Assembly: GCF_003309065.1 (NCBI RefSeq)
Contig: NZ_POAF01000002.1
Span: forward strand, 496,001 to 560,000
Source of the DNA: Glutamicibacter soli
GTDB lineage: Bacteria > Actinomycetota > Actinomycetes > Actinomycetales > Micrococcaceae
Reading direction: 5' to 3'
DNA: 64,000 nucleotides
Below, in pieces: positions 26,722-35,120 of the stretch. The translations under genes were made by a program, and so were the position numbers. The stretch's first letter is position 1; the number at the start of each line of letters is the position of its first letter. The notes beneath the pieces were generated by a model that worked only from the letters and a program-made list of their open reading frames with translations, was not told where the DNA came from and did no database searches.

Positions 26722-27761
26722 ACATGGAAAAGAAGTTCGATGTTGTTATCGGGAACCCTCCATATCAAAAGGAAGCGACGGGCGATGCAACTCATGCAAT
26801 GCCCATCTACCATAAGTTCATGGAAGCCGCCTACGAAGTTGGCTCCAAAGCTGTACTGATCACTCCTGCCCGGTTTCTGTTCGATGCGGGGTACACACCC
26901 AAAGCATGGAATGAGACCATGTTGAGTGACAGGCATCTGAGCGTTCCTTATTACGAGCCCAACAGCAATGACCTGTTCCCTGGCACTGACATCAAGGGTG
27001 GAATTGCTGTGACGTACCGTGACGAAAAGCGCGACGGAGAGCCCATTGGAACCTTCACCAAGTACCCGGAACTTAATGAGATCCTGCACAAAGTCATGTC
27101 GCAAGACCATTCGTCTTTGATTGAAGCAGGTATTTCTAGCGGACGCTCGTATCGCTATACCGACGTGATGCATGCGGATAACCCTCAAGCTGCTGCGGTA
27201 CTCTCATCTGGCCATCAGTATGTAATAGGTACTCATGCTTTCCAGCGCACGCCGTTCTTGTTTCATGATGGGATTCCGAACGACGGCAAAAAATACTCCG
27301 TCGTATTGGGTCTCGACGGAAAGAAACGTGCACGTCGTTGGGTGTGCAGTGATTACATTTCGGGCCCAGATGCTCTAGACAAGTTCAAAGTAGCAGTGAC
27401 TGCCGCAAATGGCTCTGGACAACTTGGAGAAGCACTTTCAAGTCCTCTGGTAGTCGAGCCTAACGTCGCGGTGACTCAAACCTTCCTAACGATTGGCTCT
27501 TTCAGCAATGAAACTGAGGCAAACGATTGCCTTAAGTATGTAAAATCAAAATTTGCCAGGGTCATGCTTGGTGTATTGAAAGTAACTCAGCACAACCCTG
27601 CTAAAGTCTGGAAATACGTTCCACTTCAGGACTTTACTGGGAAGTCAGACATCGACTGGTCTAAGTCAATCCCAGAGATTGACGAGCAGCTGTACAAAAA
27701 GTACGGACTCAGCGCTTCGGAAATCGATTTCATCGAGTCCAATGTCAAAGCTATGGATTGA
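26718..27761 (+). CDS. Eco57I-like DNA methyltransferase (NPPY part and specificity region)
   Basis: 347 residues from ATG 26718, which overlaps the helicase stop as ATGA and has AGGAAGG upstream; ATG 26724 is the alternative. Motif IV NPPY occurs at residues 13-16 (FDVVIGNPPYQKE), followed by PIYHKFMEAAYEVGSKAVLI, ITPARFLFDAG and FPGTDIKGGIAVTYRD, characteristic of the Eco57I methylase family. SAM-binding motifs are missing and must come from the preceding protein(s). The C-terminal half is probably the target-recognition region. It protects the host site in the restriction operon. Confidence 0.82.
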   Translation: MNMEKKFDVVIGNPPYQKEATGDATHAMPIYHKFMEAAYEVGSKAVLITPARFLFDAGYTPKAWNETMLSDRHLSVPYYEPNSNDLFPGTDIKGGIAVTYRDEKRDGEPIGTFTKYPELNEILHKVMSQDHSSLIEAGISSGRSYRYTDVMHADNPQAAAVLSSGHQYVIGTHAFQRTPFLFHDGIPNDGKKYSVVLGLDGKKRARRWVCSDYISGPDALDKFKVAVTAANGSGQLGEALSSPLVVEPNVAVTQTFLTIGSFSNETEANDCLKYVKSKFARVMLGVLKVTQHNPAKVWKYVPLQDFTGKSDIDWSKSIPEIDEQLYKKYGLSASEIDFIESNVKAMD

Positions 27762-27772
27762 GCTCTGCCATC

Positions 27773-28006
27773 ATGGTCGAAACTGATTCAAGTGCCATGA
27801 ATGAGATCGCCCAGCAGGTCCGTGCAGCACGCACGGGCTTGGGGCTGTCCCAGGGTCTCCTTGCTTCCAGGGCGGGCGTATCCCGCCCGTCCGTAGCCCG
27901 CCTGGAGGCCGGCGAAGATGTCAGCACCGATACACTGAGCAAGATTTCAGAAGTGTTGGGGTTGAAACTTACCCTTGCTGAGGTGCAGCTAGAGGACGAC
28001 CAGTAG
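27773..28006 (+). CDS. XRE-family HTH regulator of the restriction operon
   Basis: About 77 residues from ATG 27773; the frame is open from TTG 27758 and ATG 27797 is also possible. A single Cro/C1 helix-turn-helix covers most of it (VRAARTGLGLSQGLLASRAG, SRPSVARLEAG). It starts 11 bases after the methyltransferase stop, as the last gene of the unit. By position it is the likely controller balancing methylation and restriction, though operon-terminal antitoxin-like XRE proteins are also common. Confidence 0.82.
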   Translation: MVETDSSAMNEIAQQVRAARTGLGLSQGLLASRAGVSRPSVARLEAGEDVSTDTLSKISEVLGLKLTLAEVQLEDDQ

Positions 28007-28010
28007 GCCG

Positions 28011-28321
28011 TCACCTTCCGTCTCTCGGCTGCCGGATGCCAACCACGGTGGACTTGTCCGTCCTGCCATGCTGTTGCTCCAGTGACAGCACGTTGATGAC
28101 GCGTTCCAGCTGTTGCTGGTCGTTGGTCAGCTCACGGATCTTTGCTCTGAGCCGTGTGATCGTCTCCTCACGTTCTTTGAGCTGTTCTCGGAGCTTGACC
28201 GCCACGGCAGGTTCGCTTCCTGTGGCCTCGACGCGGATCTTGAACTCGTCTTGCAGATCGGTGAACTTGTGAGTCAACTTCACTGTTTCCAACCGAAGAC
28301 TCCAATCAGCACAATAGTTCC
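28011..28321 (-). pseudogene. coiled-coil protein, 3' part only
   Basis: Minus-strand frame ending at 28011: TVKLTHKFTDLQDEFKIRVE, then VAVKLREQLKEREETITRLR and LRAKIRELTNDQQQLERVIN. The heptad pattern is strong and looks like real protein. No start codon exists before the frame runs into the opposite-strand YdeI gene. It seems to be the C-terminal end of a gene whose 5' part was replaced. Family unknown; a mobile-element accessory protein is possible. Confidence 0.45.
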
Positions 28322-28322
28322 C

Positions 28323-28889
28323 ATGGACTATGACAACCCGCTGATCCTCGACGACATCGCAGCTTGGCGCGCCTGGCTTGATGTCAACGAAGAAACTAGC
28401 GACGGGGTCTGGCTGCTCATAGCCAAAAAGGGCACCACTGAACCGACCTCCCTGATGGTTGCCGACGCGTTGCAGGAAGCTTTGTGCAGCGGATGGATCG
28501 ACGGACAGCGCCGCAGCCACGACGAAGCAACATTCCTGCAGCGCTACACTCCCCGGCGTAAAACTTCAGTATGGTCCGAAAAGAACACGCAGTTCGTGGC
28601 AGCACTCATCGAACAGGGCAGAATGCGCCCACGCGGACAGGCAGAGATCGACAAGGCCAAGGCAGACGGCCGATGGGATCGCGCCTACCAAGGGCAAGCG
28701 ACGGCTCAGGTTCCCGAGGACCTGCAGCGCGCCCTGAATGCGCAGCCGGCTGCCAAGGCGGCATTCGAAGCACTGAAGTCCCAGCCGCGCTATCACATCC
28801 TGCATCAGCTGATGATTGCCAAGACCGAGAAGACCAGAGCCGCGCGCATCGCACGTTTTATTGCCCAATTGGGCGAAGAGTCCGAGTGA
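28323..28889 (+). CDS. YdeI/OmpD-associated family protein
   Basis: 188 residues from ATG 28323. Typical family blocks are present: DIAAWRAWLDVNEETSDGVW, LIAKKGTT, ALQEALCSGWIDGQRRSHDE, FLQRYTPRRKTSVWSEKN and the C-terminal bacteriocin-protection-like helices around 130-188. The biochemical function is unknown. In Bacillus, YdeI-type proteins are linked to peptide resistance, which may not hold here. Its last 39 codons recur at 29076-29192. Confidence 0.85.
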   Translation: MDYDNPLILDDIAAWRAWLDVNEETSDGVWLLIAKKGTTEPTSLMVADALQEALCSGWIDGQRRSHDEATFLQRYTPRRKTSVWSEKNTQFVAALIEQGRMRPRGQAEIDKAKADGRWDRAYQGQATAQVPEDLQRALNAQPAAKAAFEALKSQPRYHILHQLMIAKTEKTRAARIARFIAQLGEESE

Positions 28890-29069
28890 CGTGCGCAGAA
28901 TACAATTTCCAAGTATTTTCAATTGATTCATTGGCGGCTTGACTGGGCTACATGAAGAATCCTTTAGAGGGTCTCCATACCCGTTTCACATTAGTGGAGC
29001 ATGGTGAAACTTGAGAGGAAAAACGAGCAGCCGCTCCAACCATCGGGCTGCTGCTGATCCCGGAACTTT

Positions 29070-29192
29070 GCCGACTTGAAATCGCAGCCGAGGTACCACA
29101 TCCTGCACCAACTGATGATTGCCGGAACCGAGAAAATCAGAAGCAACAGGTTGGAGCGATTCATCTCAGAATTGAATCGCGAAACCCCTTGA
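29070..29192 (+). pseudogene. second, diverged copy of the YdeI 3' tail
   Basis: Encodes LKSQPRYHILHQLMIAGTEK followed by IRSNRLERFISELNRETP and a stop. The intact gene has LKSQPRYHILHQLMIAKTEK then TRAARIARFIAQLGEESE. Only the tail is present, 180 bases past the real gene. The rest of 28890-29357 shows no gene. Confidence 0.85.
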
Positions 29193-29357
29193 TCAGGCAA
29201 GAGTTTTGCTCCGCCGTCAGCTGAACGATTGACTTAGGTGACCTTTTCTACGAGCTGTCGAATATAGCGAGTAGACTCTGAGTTATTCAGGGGGTTTACC
29301 CCCACCGACCCGAGATGAGTTACCTCGGATCGCCATGATTTTCGAAGGGAGTTCAGA

Positions 29358-30101
29358 ATGCAGCTTGAAGGCAAGGTCATCATCGTTACGGGTGGCGCAT
29401 CCGGCATCGGCGGGGCCATCAGCCGCGTCCTGCTCCGCCGCGGAGCAAAGGTCGTCGCAGTGGACCTCAACGCCGAAGCGGGAGCCAAGCTCAAGGAAGA
29501 AGCCGGAGATTCACTGGCCTTCATCGCCGGCGACGTCAGCAAGCAGGAAACCGCAGATGCAGCCGTAGCCGCAGCCGTGGAGAACTTCGGCGGACTGAAC
29601 GGCCTGGTCAACAACGCCCACGCTTCGCGCCAGGCACCTTTCACCGATCTGGACCAGGCTGCCTGGGACCTCTCGTTCAACACCGGCTTCCTGGCGACCC
29701 GCCAGTTCATGCTCGCCGCCTACCCTCACCTGAAGGACAACGGCGGCTCGATTGTGAACTTCGGTTCCGGCTCGGCCATGGTCGGCCAGCCGACCCAGGC
29801 CGCCTATGCTTCGGCCAAGGAAGCCATCCGCGGCTTGTCCCGCGTGACTGCCAACGAATGGGCGGCCAACAACATCCGAGTCAACGTAGTTTCGCCAATG
29901 GCACTGACCGACGGCGTCAAGGCCTGGAGCCAGGCCTTCCCAGACTTGTACGAGCAGTCGCTGACCAAGGTTCCGCTGGGCCGCTTCGGCGATCCCGAGA
30001 CCGACGTCGCACCGGTTGTCGCATTCCTGCTTTCGGATGACGCCAAGTACGTCACAGGCCAGACTCTCATGGCAGATGGTGGTGCCAATAAGCTCTACTA
30101 A
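29358..30101 (+). CDS. SDR-family oxidoreductase
   Basis: 247 residues, a classical short-chain dehydrogenase. The NAD(P)-binding motif TGGASGIG lies at residues 12-19, and D36 after the second strand (VVAVDLN) favours NAD. NNAH occurs around 87. Catalytic serine (GSGSAM) and YASAK (about 155) are present. The end SDDAKYVTGQTLMADGG is typical of FabG-like enzymes. Substrate cannot be deduced. GGGAG precedes the ATG. Stands alone. Confidence 0.9.
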   Translation: MQLEGKVIIVTGGASGIGGAISRVLLRRGAKVVAVDLNAEAGAKLKEEAGDSLAFIAGDVSKQETADAAVAAAVENFGGLNGLVNNAHASRQAPFTDLDQAAWDLSFNTGFLATRQFMLAAYPHLKDNGGSIVNFGSGSAMVGQPTQAAYASAKEAIRGLSRVTANEWAANNIRVNVVSPMALTDGVKAWSQAFPDLYEQSLTKVPLGRFGDPETDVAPVVAFLLSDDAKYVTGQTLMADGGANKLY

Positions 30102-30168
30102 CCTCTAGACCTCTTTCCTACATTTCAGGCTCCGGGATATTGCCCCGGGGCCTGAACTGTTTAAAGGC

Positions 30169-30363
30169 CTAGCGTCTGACGGACTCGGCAATCATTGCTC
30201 CCGCATGAAGCACGGCCCCGGATACCACCAGCAGTCCGCCGCCCACCGGTTCACCCAGGACGAATATGCCCAAGCCGATCAATACCAGTGTCCAGCCGAC
30301 AACCATCGTCGCGGTGGAACCTGCTGTGCCCTTTTTGCCAGTACGCTCTGAAGTTTGGGTCAT
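30169..30363 (-). CDS. small two-helix membrane protein
   Basis: 64 residues: a basic N-terminus, then MVVGWTLVLIGLGIFVLG and GGGLLVVSGAVLHAGAMI as two membrane helices with a Gly-Pro turn, and a short cytoplasmic tail. Divergent from the dehydrogenase gene. No family recognised; the coding call rests on composition and codon pattern. Confidence 0.55.
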   Translation of the reverse strand: MTQTSERTGKKGTAGSTATMVVGWTLVLIGLGIFVLGEPVGGGLLVVSGAVLHAGAMIAESVRR

Positions 30364-30508
30364 GGCCAGATTCTATCCGCTGGATCATTTCTATACAGGC
30401 CAAAAGCACGGAAATTGGACTTCTGGGTTCCTTGCCGGCGTTCCAGCTTGTCCACGTGCGGTCCCAGCAGACACAATAGCCAGGTACCCACCAACGATTG
30501 GAAGCTCC

Positions 30509-31435
30509 GTGACCCTGCGTGTTCTCGTCCCCTGGCAACAACTCGCCGACGGGTTGAAGCTTCCCGGAATCGAACCGATCCTCTGGCACATCAACGATGA
30601 TCCGCACGATGCCCCGGAAGCCGACGTGCTGGTGACCGAACGCCCGGTGGACCCCGAGCGGCGTGCCCGCGTCGCACGGATCAAGGGCCTGCAGCACGTG
30701 CACCTCTTGTCCATCGGCTACGAGTGGGTCCTTGAGCACCTGCCACGGCAGGCCACACTGACCAACTCCCGCGGTGCGGTGGAAGACGCCACAGCAGAGC
30801 ACTGCCTGACCCTGGTCCTGGCCAGCCTGCGTGAGTTGCCCCAGGCCCTGGAGCAACAGCGTGAACAGCGCTGGGAACGTATCTGGACGTCCTCTCTGCA
30901 CGGATCGACAGTCCTGCTGCTGGGAGTCGGAGGAGTCGGCAGTGCCATTGCCGAGCGTCTTGCCCCGTTCAAACCTGCACAGGTCATCACGGTGGCCTCC
31001 ACGCCGAGAACCCTGCCCGATGGGAACGCCATCCACGGAATCGATTCAATCGAGGCACTGCTTCCGCAGGCGGACGTTGTCATAGTCGCGCTGCCCCATA
31101 CCGCCCGAACCGAAAAACTGGTCAACGCTAAGTTCCTTGCACGCCTGCGCGACGGCGCGCTGCTGGTGAACATCGGCCGCGGCCCCATTGTCGACACCGA
31201 CGCGCTGCTGCCGGAGCTGAACAGCGGCCGTATCCGCGCCGCGCTGGATGTCACGGACCCCGAGCCCCTGCCGGCCGACCACGCGTTGTGGACCGCTCAG
31301 AACTGCATCATCACCCCGCACATGGCAGGGGACACCGGGGAGTTCCTCAAACTGGTCAGCGAACTGGCCATCGAACAGGTCCGCGGGATACACGCCGGCA
31401 AGAAGCCATTCAACGTCGTGACCGACAGGAACTAG
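30509..31435 (+). CDS. D-2-hydroxyacid dehydrogenase family protein
   Basis: 308 residues from GTG 30509 (VTLRVLVPWQQLADGLKLPG), with GGAAG just upstream; the longer open frame antisense to the previous gene is not coding. The NAD-binding fold has LLGVGGVGSAIAERL. The family's Arg (NIGRGPIVD), Glu (DPEPLP) and His (ITPHMAGDT) catalytic residues are all present. It oxidises or reduces a 2-hydroxy or 2-keto acid; substrate unknown. It ends 4 bases inside the convergent FAD-dehydrogenase gene. Confidence 0.88.
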   Translation: MTLRVLVPWQQLADGLKLPGIEPILWHINDDPHDAPEADVLVTERPVDPERRARVARIKGLQHVHLLSIGYEWVLEHLPRQATLTNSRGAVEDATAEHCLTLVLASLRELPQALEQQREQRWERIWTSSLHGSTVLLLGVGGVGSAIAERLAPFKPAQVITVASTPRTLPDGNAIHGIDSIEALLPQADVVIVALPHTARTEKLVNAKFLARLRDGALLVNIGRGPIVDTDALLPELNSGRIRAALDVTDPEPLPADHALWTAQNCIITPHMAGDTGEFLKLVSELAIEQVRGIHAGKKPFNVVTDRN

Positions 31436-32652
31436 CGGGTTCGCGCCGCGCTCAACCCGGCAGTTACCAACTCCTTGGCCAGATCCACGGTAATCGGCGC
31501 GAGGGTAACACCCAACGGACCGTGCCCGGCGGCAACCACCAGGTTGTCGAACCCGCGGCATTCAATGATCGGCACGCCGCTGGCTGTCATCGGGCGCGCG
31601 CCCTGCCAACGTGTCAGCTCTTCCAAATCTGCGAGTGCTGGAACGACTGCCGCCGCGTGCTCCCGCAGCTTGGCAATGTCGCGGTCGGCGGGATCCGCCC
31701 CCGACGCCGCACCGAACCGCATGCCGCCGGTGATACGAACACGGCCCGGCATCGGGCTGATCACCACATGATCTTCAATCCCCATCAGCGCGCGATTCAG
31801 CTGGTTCTGGGGATCCGATAAGGTGACCGACCAGCCATAGCCCGGTTCAACCGGTACCCGGATATCCAGCAGCCTGCCTGCGGCACGGCTGTCGGCTCCA
31901 GTGGCGAGCACGACCTGCTTGGCGCCAAGATCGCCTTCGGTAGTCGTGAGATCCGTGATCCGCTCGCCTTGCTTCCGGTATCCTGTCACCTCCGCGCGAA
32001 TGAGCCTGGCTCCGTGATCCATGGCGTCTTGCAGCCAACGGCGTGATGCGGCCTCCGGATCAAGGAATGCTTCATCGGGGAACCAGATCCCGCCGGAGAC
32101 CTCGCTGCCCAAGCCGGGCTGAAGCTCGTCCGCCTGGGCGCGGTTAACCACTTCGCATTTCGCTCCGGCGCTTTGCATGCGCTCGGAATCGCCGCGCAGG
32201 GCATCGCGATTGCCTTGGGAGGTCGACAGCCACAACCAGCCTTGGACCGTAAGTCCCAGATCGAGACCGCTGTCCTGGAGCTCGTGATAACGCTGAAGGC
32301 TCCGGGTCGCCATCGAATGCAATTTGGCGGTATCCCGCTTCACACGCCCCGGACGGGAAGCGGCGGCGAAGCTTGCCAAGAACTTCAGCGTCTCAAGGCC
32401 GAGCGGGCGCGAGAAGGTCACCGGCGCATGGTCGCTGCCGAAGGATTTGACGCCCTCCCAGAGGTTTCCGGGGGTCGACATCGGCGTGGAGTAGCTCGGG
32501 ACCACCAGTCCGGCATTTCCCAGGGATGAGCCCAGCCCGGGATGCGGATCAATGACTACGACATCCAGCCCTTCCCTGCTGAGCGCACTCGCCAGGCCGG
32601 ATCCGATGATTCCGCCGCCGACAATTGCGACGTCCGCCCGTTCAAGGCTCAT
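31432..32652 (-). CDS. FAD-dependent D-amino-acid dehydrogenase (DadA-like)
   Basis: 406 residues from ATG 32652, which has GAGGAG 7 bases upstream; the longer open frame runs into the regulatory region. The N-terminal FAD-binding dinucleotide fold is DVAIVGGGIIGSGLASAL, with ATGADSRAAGRLL further on and the DAO-family C-terminal GHGPLGVTLAP. It probably deaminates a D-amino acid to the 2-keto acid and passes electrons to the respiratory chain. It is divergent from the GntR gene across a TTGTGT-N8-ACACA site that also precedes brnQ. Confidence 0.85.
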   Translation of the reverse strand: MSLERADVAIVGGGIIGSGLASALSREGLDVVVIDPHPGLGSSLGNAGLVVPSYSTPMSTPGNLWEGVKSFGSDHAPVTFSRPLGLETLKFLASFAAASRPGRVKRDTAKLHSMATRSLQRYHELQDSGLDLGLTVQGWLWLSTSQGNRDALRGDSERMQSAGAKCEVVNRAQADELQPGLGSEVSGGIWFPDEAFLDPEAASRRWLQDAMDHGARLIRAEVTGYRKQGERITDLTTTEGDLGAKQVVLATGADSRAAGRLLDIRVPVEPGYGWSVTLSDPQNQLNRALMGIEDHVVISPMPGRVRITGGMRFGAASGADPADRDIAKLREHAAAVVPALADLEELTRWQGARPMTASGVPIIECRGFDNLVVAAGHGPLGVTLAPITVDLAKELVTAGLSAARTR

Positions 32653-32733
32653 GAAGGTGCTCCTCAAGTTGCTGCGCTCCATGCGTGTGATGGCCTGCAT
32701 CAGCGGCCGGACACCCACTCCATGAATATAGTA

Positions 32734-32753
32734 TTGTGTTATACCTTACACAT
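32734..32753. promoter_or_regulatory. candidate GntR operator between dadA-like and gntR genes
   Basis: TTGTGT-TATACCTT-ACACAT: same half-sites and same 8-base spacer as the site at 33588-33607. Confidence 0.6.
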
Positions 32754-32844
32754 CATCATTGCGATATTTAAGTTTTTCGGCGATTCACGCATCACAGGGT
32801 TCGCGGATGATTGCCGCGTCAAACGAACATGATAAACAAGTAGT

Positions 32845-33519
32845 ATGACTACAAGCAGCCACGCTCCCCTCCGAGCCGTCAGCCTCAGAGAGCAGGCGCG
32901 GAATGCGATTCGCACCTCTATCGTCATGGGCGAGATTGCACCCGGGCAGGTGGAAAGCGTCGTCAAGGTCGCAGCGGAACTAGGCGTCTCCATCACCCCT
33001 GTCCGCGAAGCAGTCATGGATCTGGCCAACCTGGGGATCGTAGAGGTCATCCGGAACAAGGGGTTCCGAGTACCCCAGTTGACCGATCAGGATCTGGATG
33101 AAATCTTCAAGATTCGCACCATGCTCGAAGTTCCAGCGATGCACGAAGCCGCGGAAAAATTCGGGGATCGCGATCCCGAGCCATTCCGCCTCCTTGCCGA
33201 GGACATCATCTCTGCCGCCAAGTCAGGCGATGTCCGCGCATTCCTGGAAAGCGACCGCCTGTTTCACAAGGCCCTGCTTGAAACCCTCGGAAATCGGCGC
33301 CTGGTGAATACCGTCGAGCAGCTGCGCGACCAGGCGCGAATGCAGGGGCTGCAGAAGCTGGCAGACCACGGCGACCTGACCGAGTCCGCAGTCGAACACC
33401 TGGAAATCCTCGAGGCGATCACCGCCCATGACGGCGAGCGAGCTGCCGCACTCATGAACAAGCATTTGGCGCACAGCCGCGGCATCTGGGCCGACCGCCC
33501 GGAACCTTCAGACGCCTAG
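32845..33519 (+). CDS. GntR-family (FCD domain) regulator
   Basis: 224 residues. A winged helix-turn-helix lies at about 12-76 (REQARNAIRTSIVMGEIAPG, ELGVSITPVREAVMDL) and an FCD effector domain at about 85-210 with the metal-binding His pattern of that group (FHKALLETLGN). It lies between the D-amino-acid dehydrogenase and brnQ, each preceded by the same palindrome, so it is the likely repressor of both. Effector probably an amino acid or keto acid. Confidence 0.9.
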   Translation: MTTSSHAPLRAVSLREQARNAIRTSIVMGEIAPGQVESVVKVAAELGVSITPVREAVMDLANLGIVEVIRNKGFRVPQLTDQDLDEIFKIRTMLEVPAMHEAAEKFGDRDPEPFRLLAEDIISAAKSGDVRAFLESDRLFHKALLETLGNRRLVNTVEQLRDQARMQGLQKLADHGDLTESAVEHLEILEAITAHDGERAAALMNKHLAHSRGIWADRPEPSDA

Positions 33520-33587
33520 CTGGAACCCACAGGCCGGAACGCATTCCGTTTCGGCCTTTGTCTCGCCTTCTTGGCATTCGGAAAGTG

Positions 33588-33607
33588 TTGTGTAACATAT
33601 AACACAA
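33588..33607. promoter_or_regulatory. candidate GntR operator upstream of brnQ
   Basis: TTGTGT-AACATATA-ACACAA; the arms extend to AAGTGTTGTGT / ACACAACACTT (33583-33612 approx.). It lies about 75 bases before the brnQ ATG. Confidence 0.65.
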
Positions 33608-33683
33608 CACTTGATGTGGATCACAGCCTGCCCCGTGCACTTTGGCAGAGCTGATCACAAGATCAGTCTCGAAGGAAACACAT

Positions 33684-35084
33684 ATGAACACCAAGCTTTC
33701 TCCGATGCAGACATTCACCATCGGACTAATGCTCCTCGCCATGTTCCTCGGCGCAGGCAACATCATTTTCGCGCCCCTTGTCGGGCAGCAGGCCGGACGA
33801 TCGTCATTCGTCCCCATGTCGGCATTTCTGCTGACGGGTGTTGGACTTGTACTGCTGGCCATCATCGTCCTCGCCCGGGCCGGCGGGCGTGTGGAACCGC
33901 TGTCCGATCGCGTGCATCCCTGGTTCTCCCGCGGATTCTGCGCCTTGATGTTTCTCGCGTTGGGCCCACTGTATGTCATTCCGCGCACCGGCTCGGTAGT
34001 ATATGAAATCGCCATCAAGCCGCACATGGAAGTTTCAGCGGATGCAAGCCGAGTTATCCTGCTGATTTTCTCCACCGCGTTCACCGCGCTGACAATCTAC
34101 CTGTCGCTGGATACCGGCAAGCTCGTGAACCGGTTGGGCAAGCTCATCACCCCCGTTTTCTCGGTCCTGCTGCTGCTCATCATCGGCAAGTCCCTGGTCA
34201 CCCCGATGGGAACCCCGCAGGATCCCGTGGAACCATACCTGTCGGGAGCCTTCCTCAAGGGCTTCACCGAGGGCTACTTCACCATGGATGCCTTGGCCGC
34301 GCTGGTATTCGGCGGCGTGTTCATCCAGTCGATCCGAGCCGTGGGCGTAACCAAGCCGAGTGAGATCACCAAGGTGTTCATTAAGGCCGGCATCATCACC
34401 GTCATCGGCCTGTCGCTGCTGCACATCTCCATGGCATGGATCGGCTCCTCCAGCGTGGAAGCCATTGGGTATCTGGACAACGGCGGGGCAGTGCTTGCCG
34501 AGTCCTCGCGCTACCTGCTGGGCACCGCCGGCGTTGTCGCCATGGGCGTGATCGTCTTCCTGACCGGCGTCACTACCAATATCGCCTGTCTGTCCTCGGT
34601 CTCCGAATACTTCGGCAATACCATGCCATCGATTTCCTACCGCGTGTGGGTATACATCTTCGGCGCGGCAGGCCTGCTTTTCACCAACTTCGGACTGGAC
34701 ACCGTCCTGGAAACCGCGATTCCGCTGCTCATGTTCCTCTACCCGCTGGCCATCACACTCATCCTGCTGGTCCTGTGCAACCGGCTTTTCTCCGGATACC
34801 AGTCCGTCTACGTCGGCGCGATGGTCGGAGCCGGATTCATCGCAGTCTTCGACGCCGTGAAATCCGCCGGATTCTTCGTCGAGCAGATCGACAGCACCCT
34901 GGGATTCATTCCGATGTTCCTCCAGGGCGGAGGCTGGATCATCCCAGCCCTGATCGGAGCTGGCCTGGGGTATGTCGTTGCGCGCATGCGCAAGGAACAA
35001 CCGCGCAGCTTCGCGCACCAGCCCGAAGTAGCGGCCCCTGCGCCTCAGTCGGCCAGCCCGGCTGGCCACCCCGCCGCAAATTAG
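33684..35084 (+). CDS. brnQ: branched-chain amino acid carrier BrnQ
   Basis: 466 residues from ATG 33684, with AAGGA upstream. It has about 12 hydrophobic segments and the LIVCS-family start (FTIGLMLLAMFLGAGNIIFA, PLVGQQAG) and YVIPRTGSVVYEIA. It imports leucine, isoleucine and valine with Na+ or H+ through the cytoplasmic membrane. The hydrophilic Ala/Pro tail is unusual but short. It is followed after 36 bases by an ornithine-cyclodeaminase family gene and probably co-transcribed with it. Confidence 0.9.
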   Translation: MNTKLSPMQTFTIGLMLLAMFLGAGNIIFAPLVGQQAGRSSFVPMSAFLLTGVGLVLLAIIVLARAGGRVEPLSDRVHPWFSRGFCALMFLALGPLYVIPRTGSVVYEIAIKPHMEVSADASRVILLIFSTAFTALTIYLSLDTGKLVNRLGKLITPVFSVLLLLIIGKSLVTPMGTPQDPVEPYLSGAFLKGFTEGYFTMDALAALVFGGVFIQSIRAVGVTKPSEITKVFIKAGIITVIGLSLLHISMAWIGSSSVEAIGYLDNGGAVLAESSRYLLGTAGVVAMGVIVFLTGVTTNIACLSSVSEYFGNTMPSISYRVWVYIFGAAGLLFTNFGLDTVLETAIPLLMFLYPLAITLILLVLCNRLFSGYQSVYVGAMVGAGFIAVFDAVKSAGFFVEQIDSTLGFIPMFLQGGGWIIPALIGAGLGYVVARMRKEQPRSFAHQPEVAAPAPQSASPAGHPAAN

Positions 35085-35120
35085 CAAGACCGCAAACCCC
35101 GAAGAACGAAGTGAGAACCA

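Noticed and set aside
30266-30508. Longer N-terminus for the D-2-hydroxyacid dehydrogenase
   Set aside because: The upstream part is antisense to a small membrane protein and unlike the family; GTG 30509 has a ribosome site and the right length.
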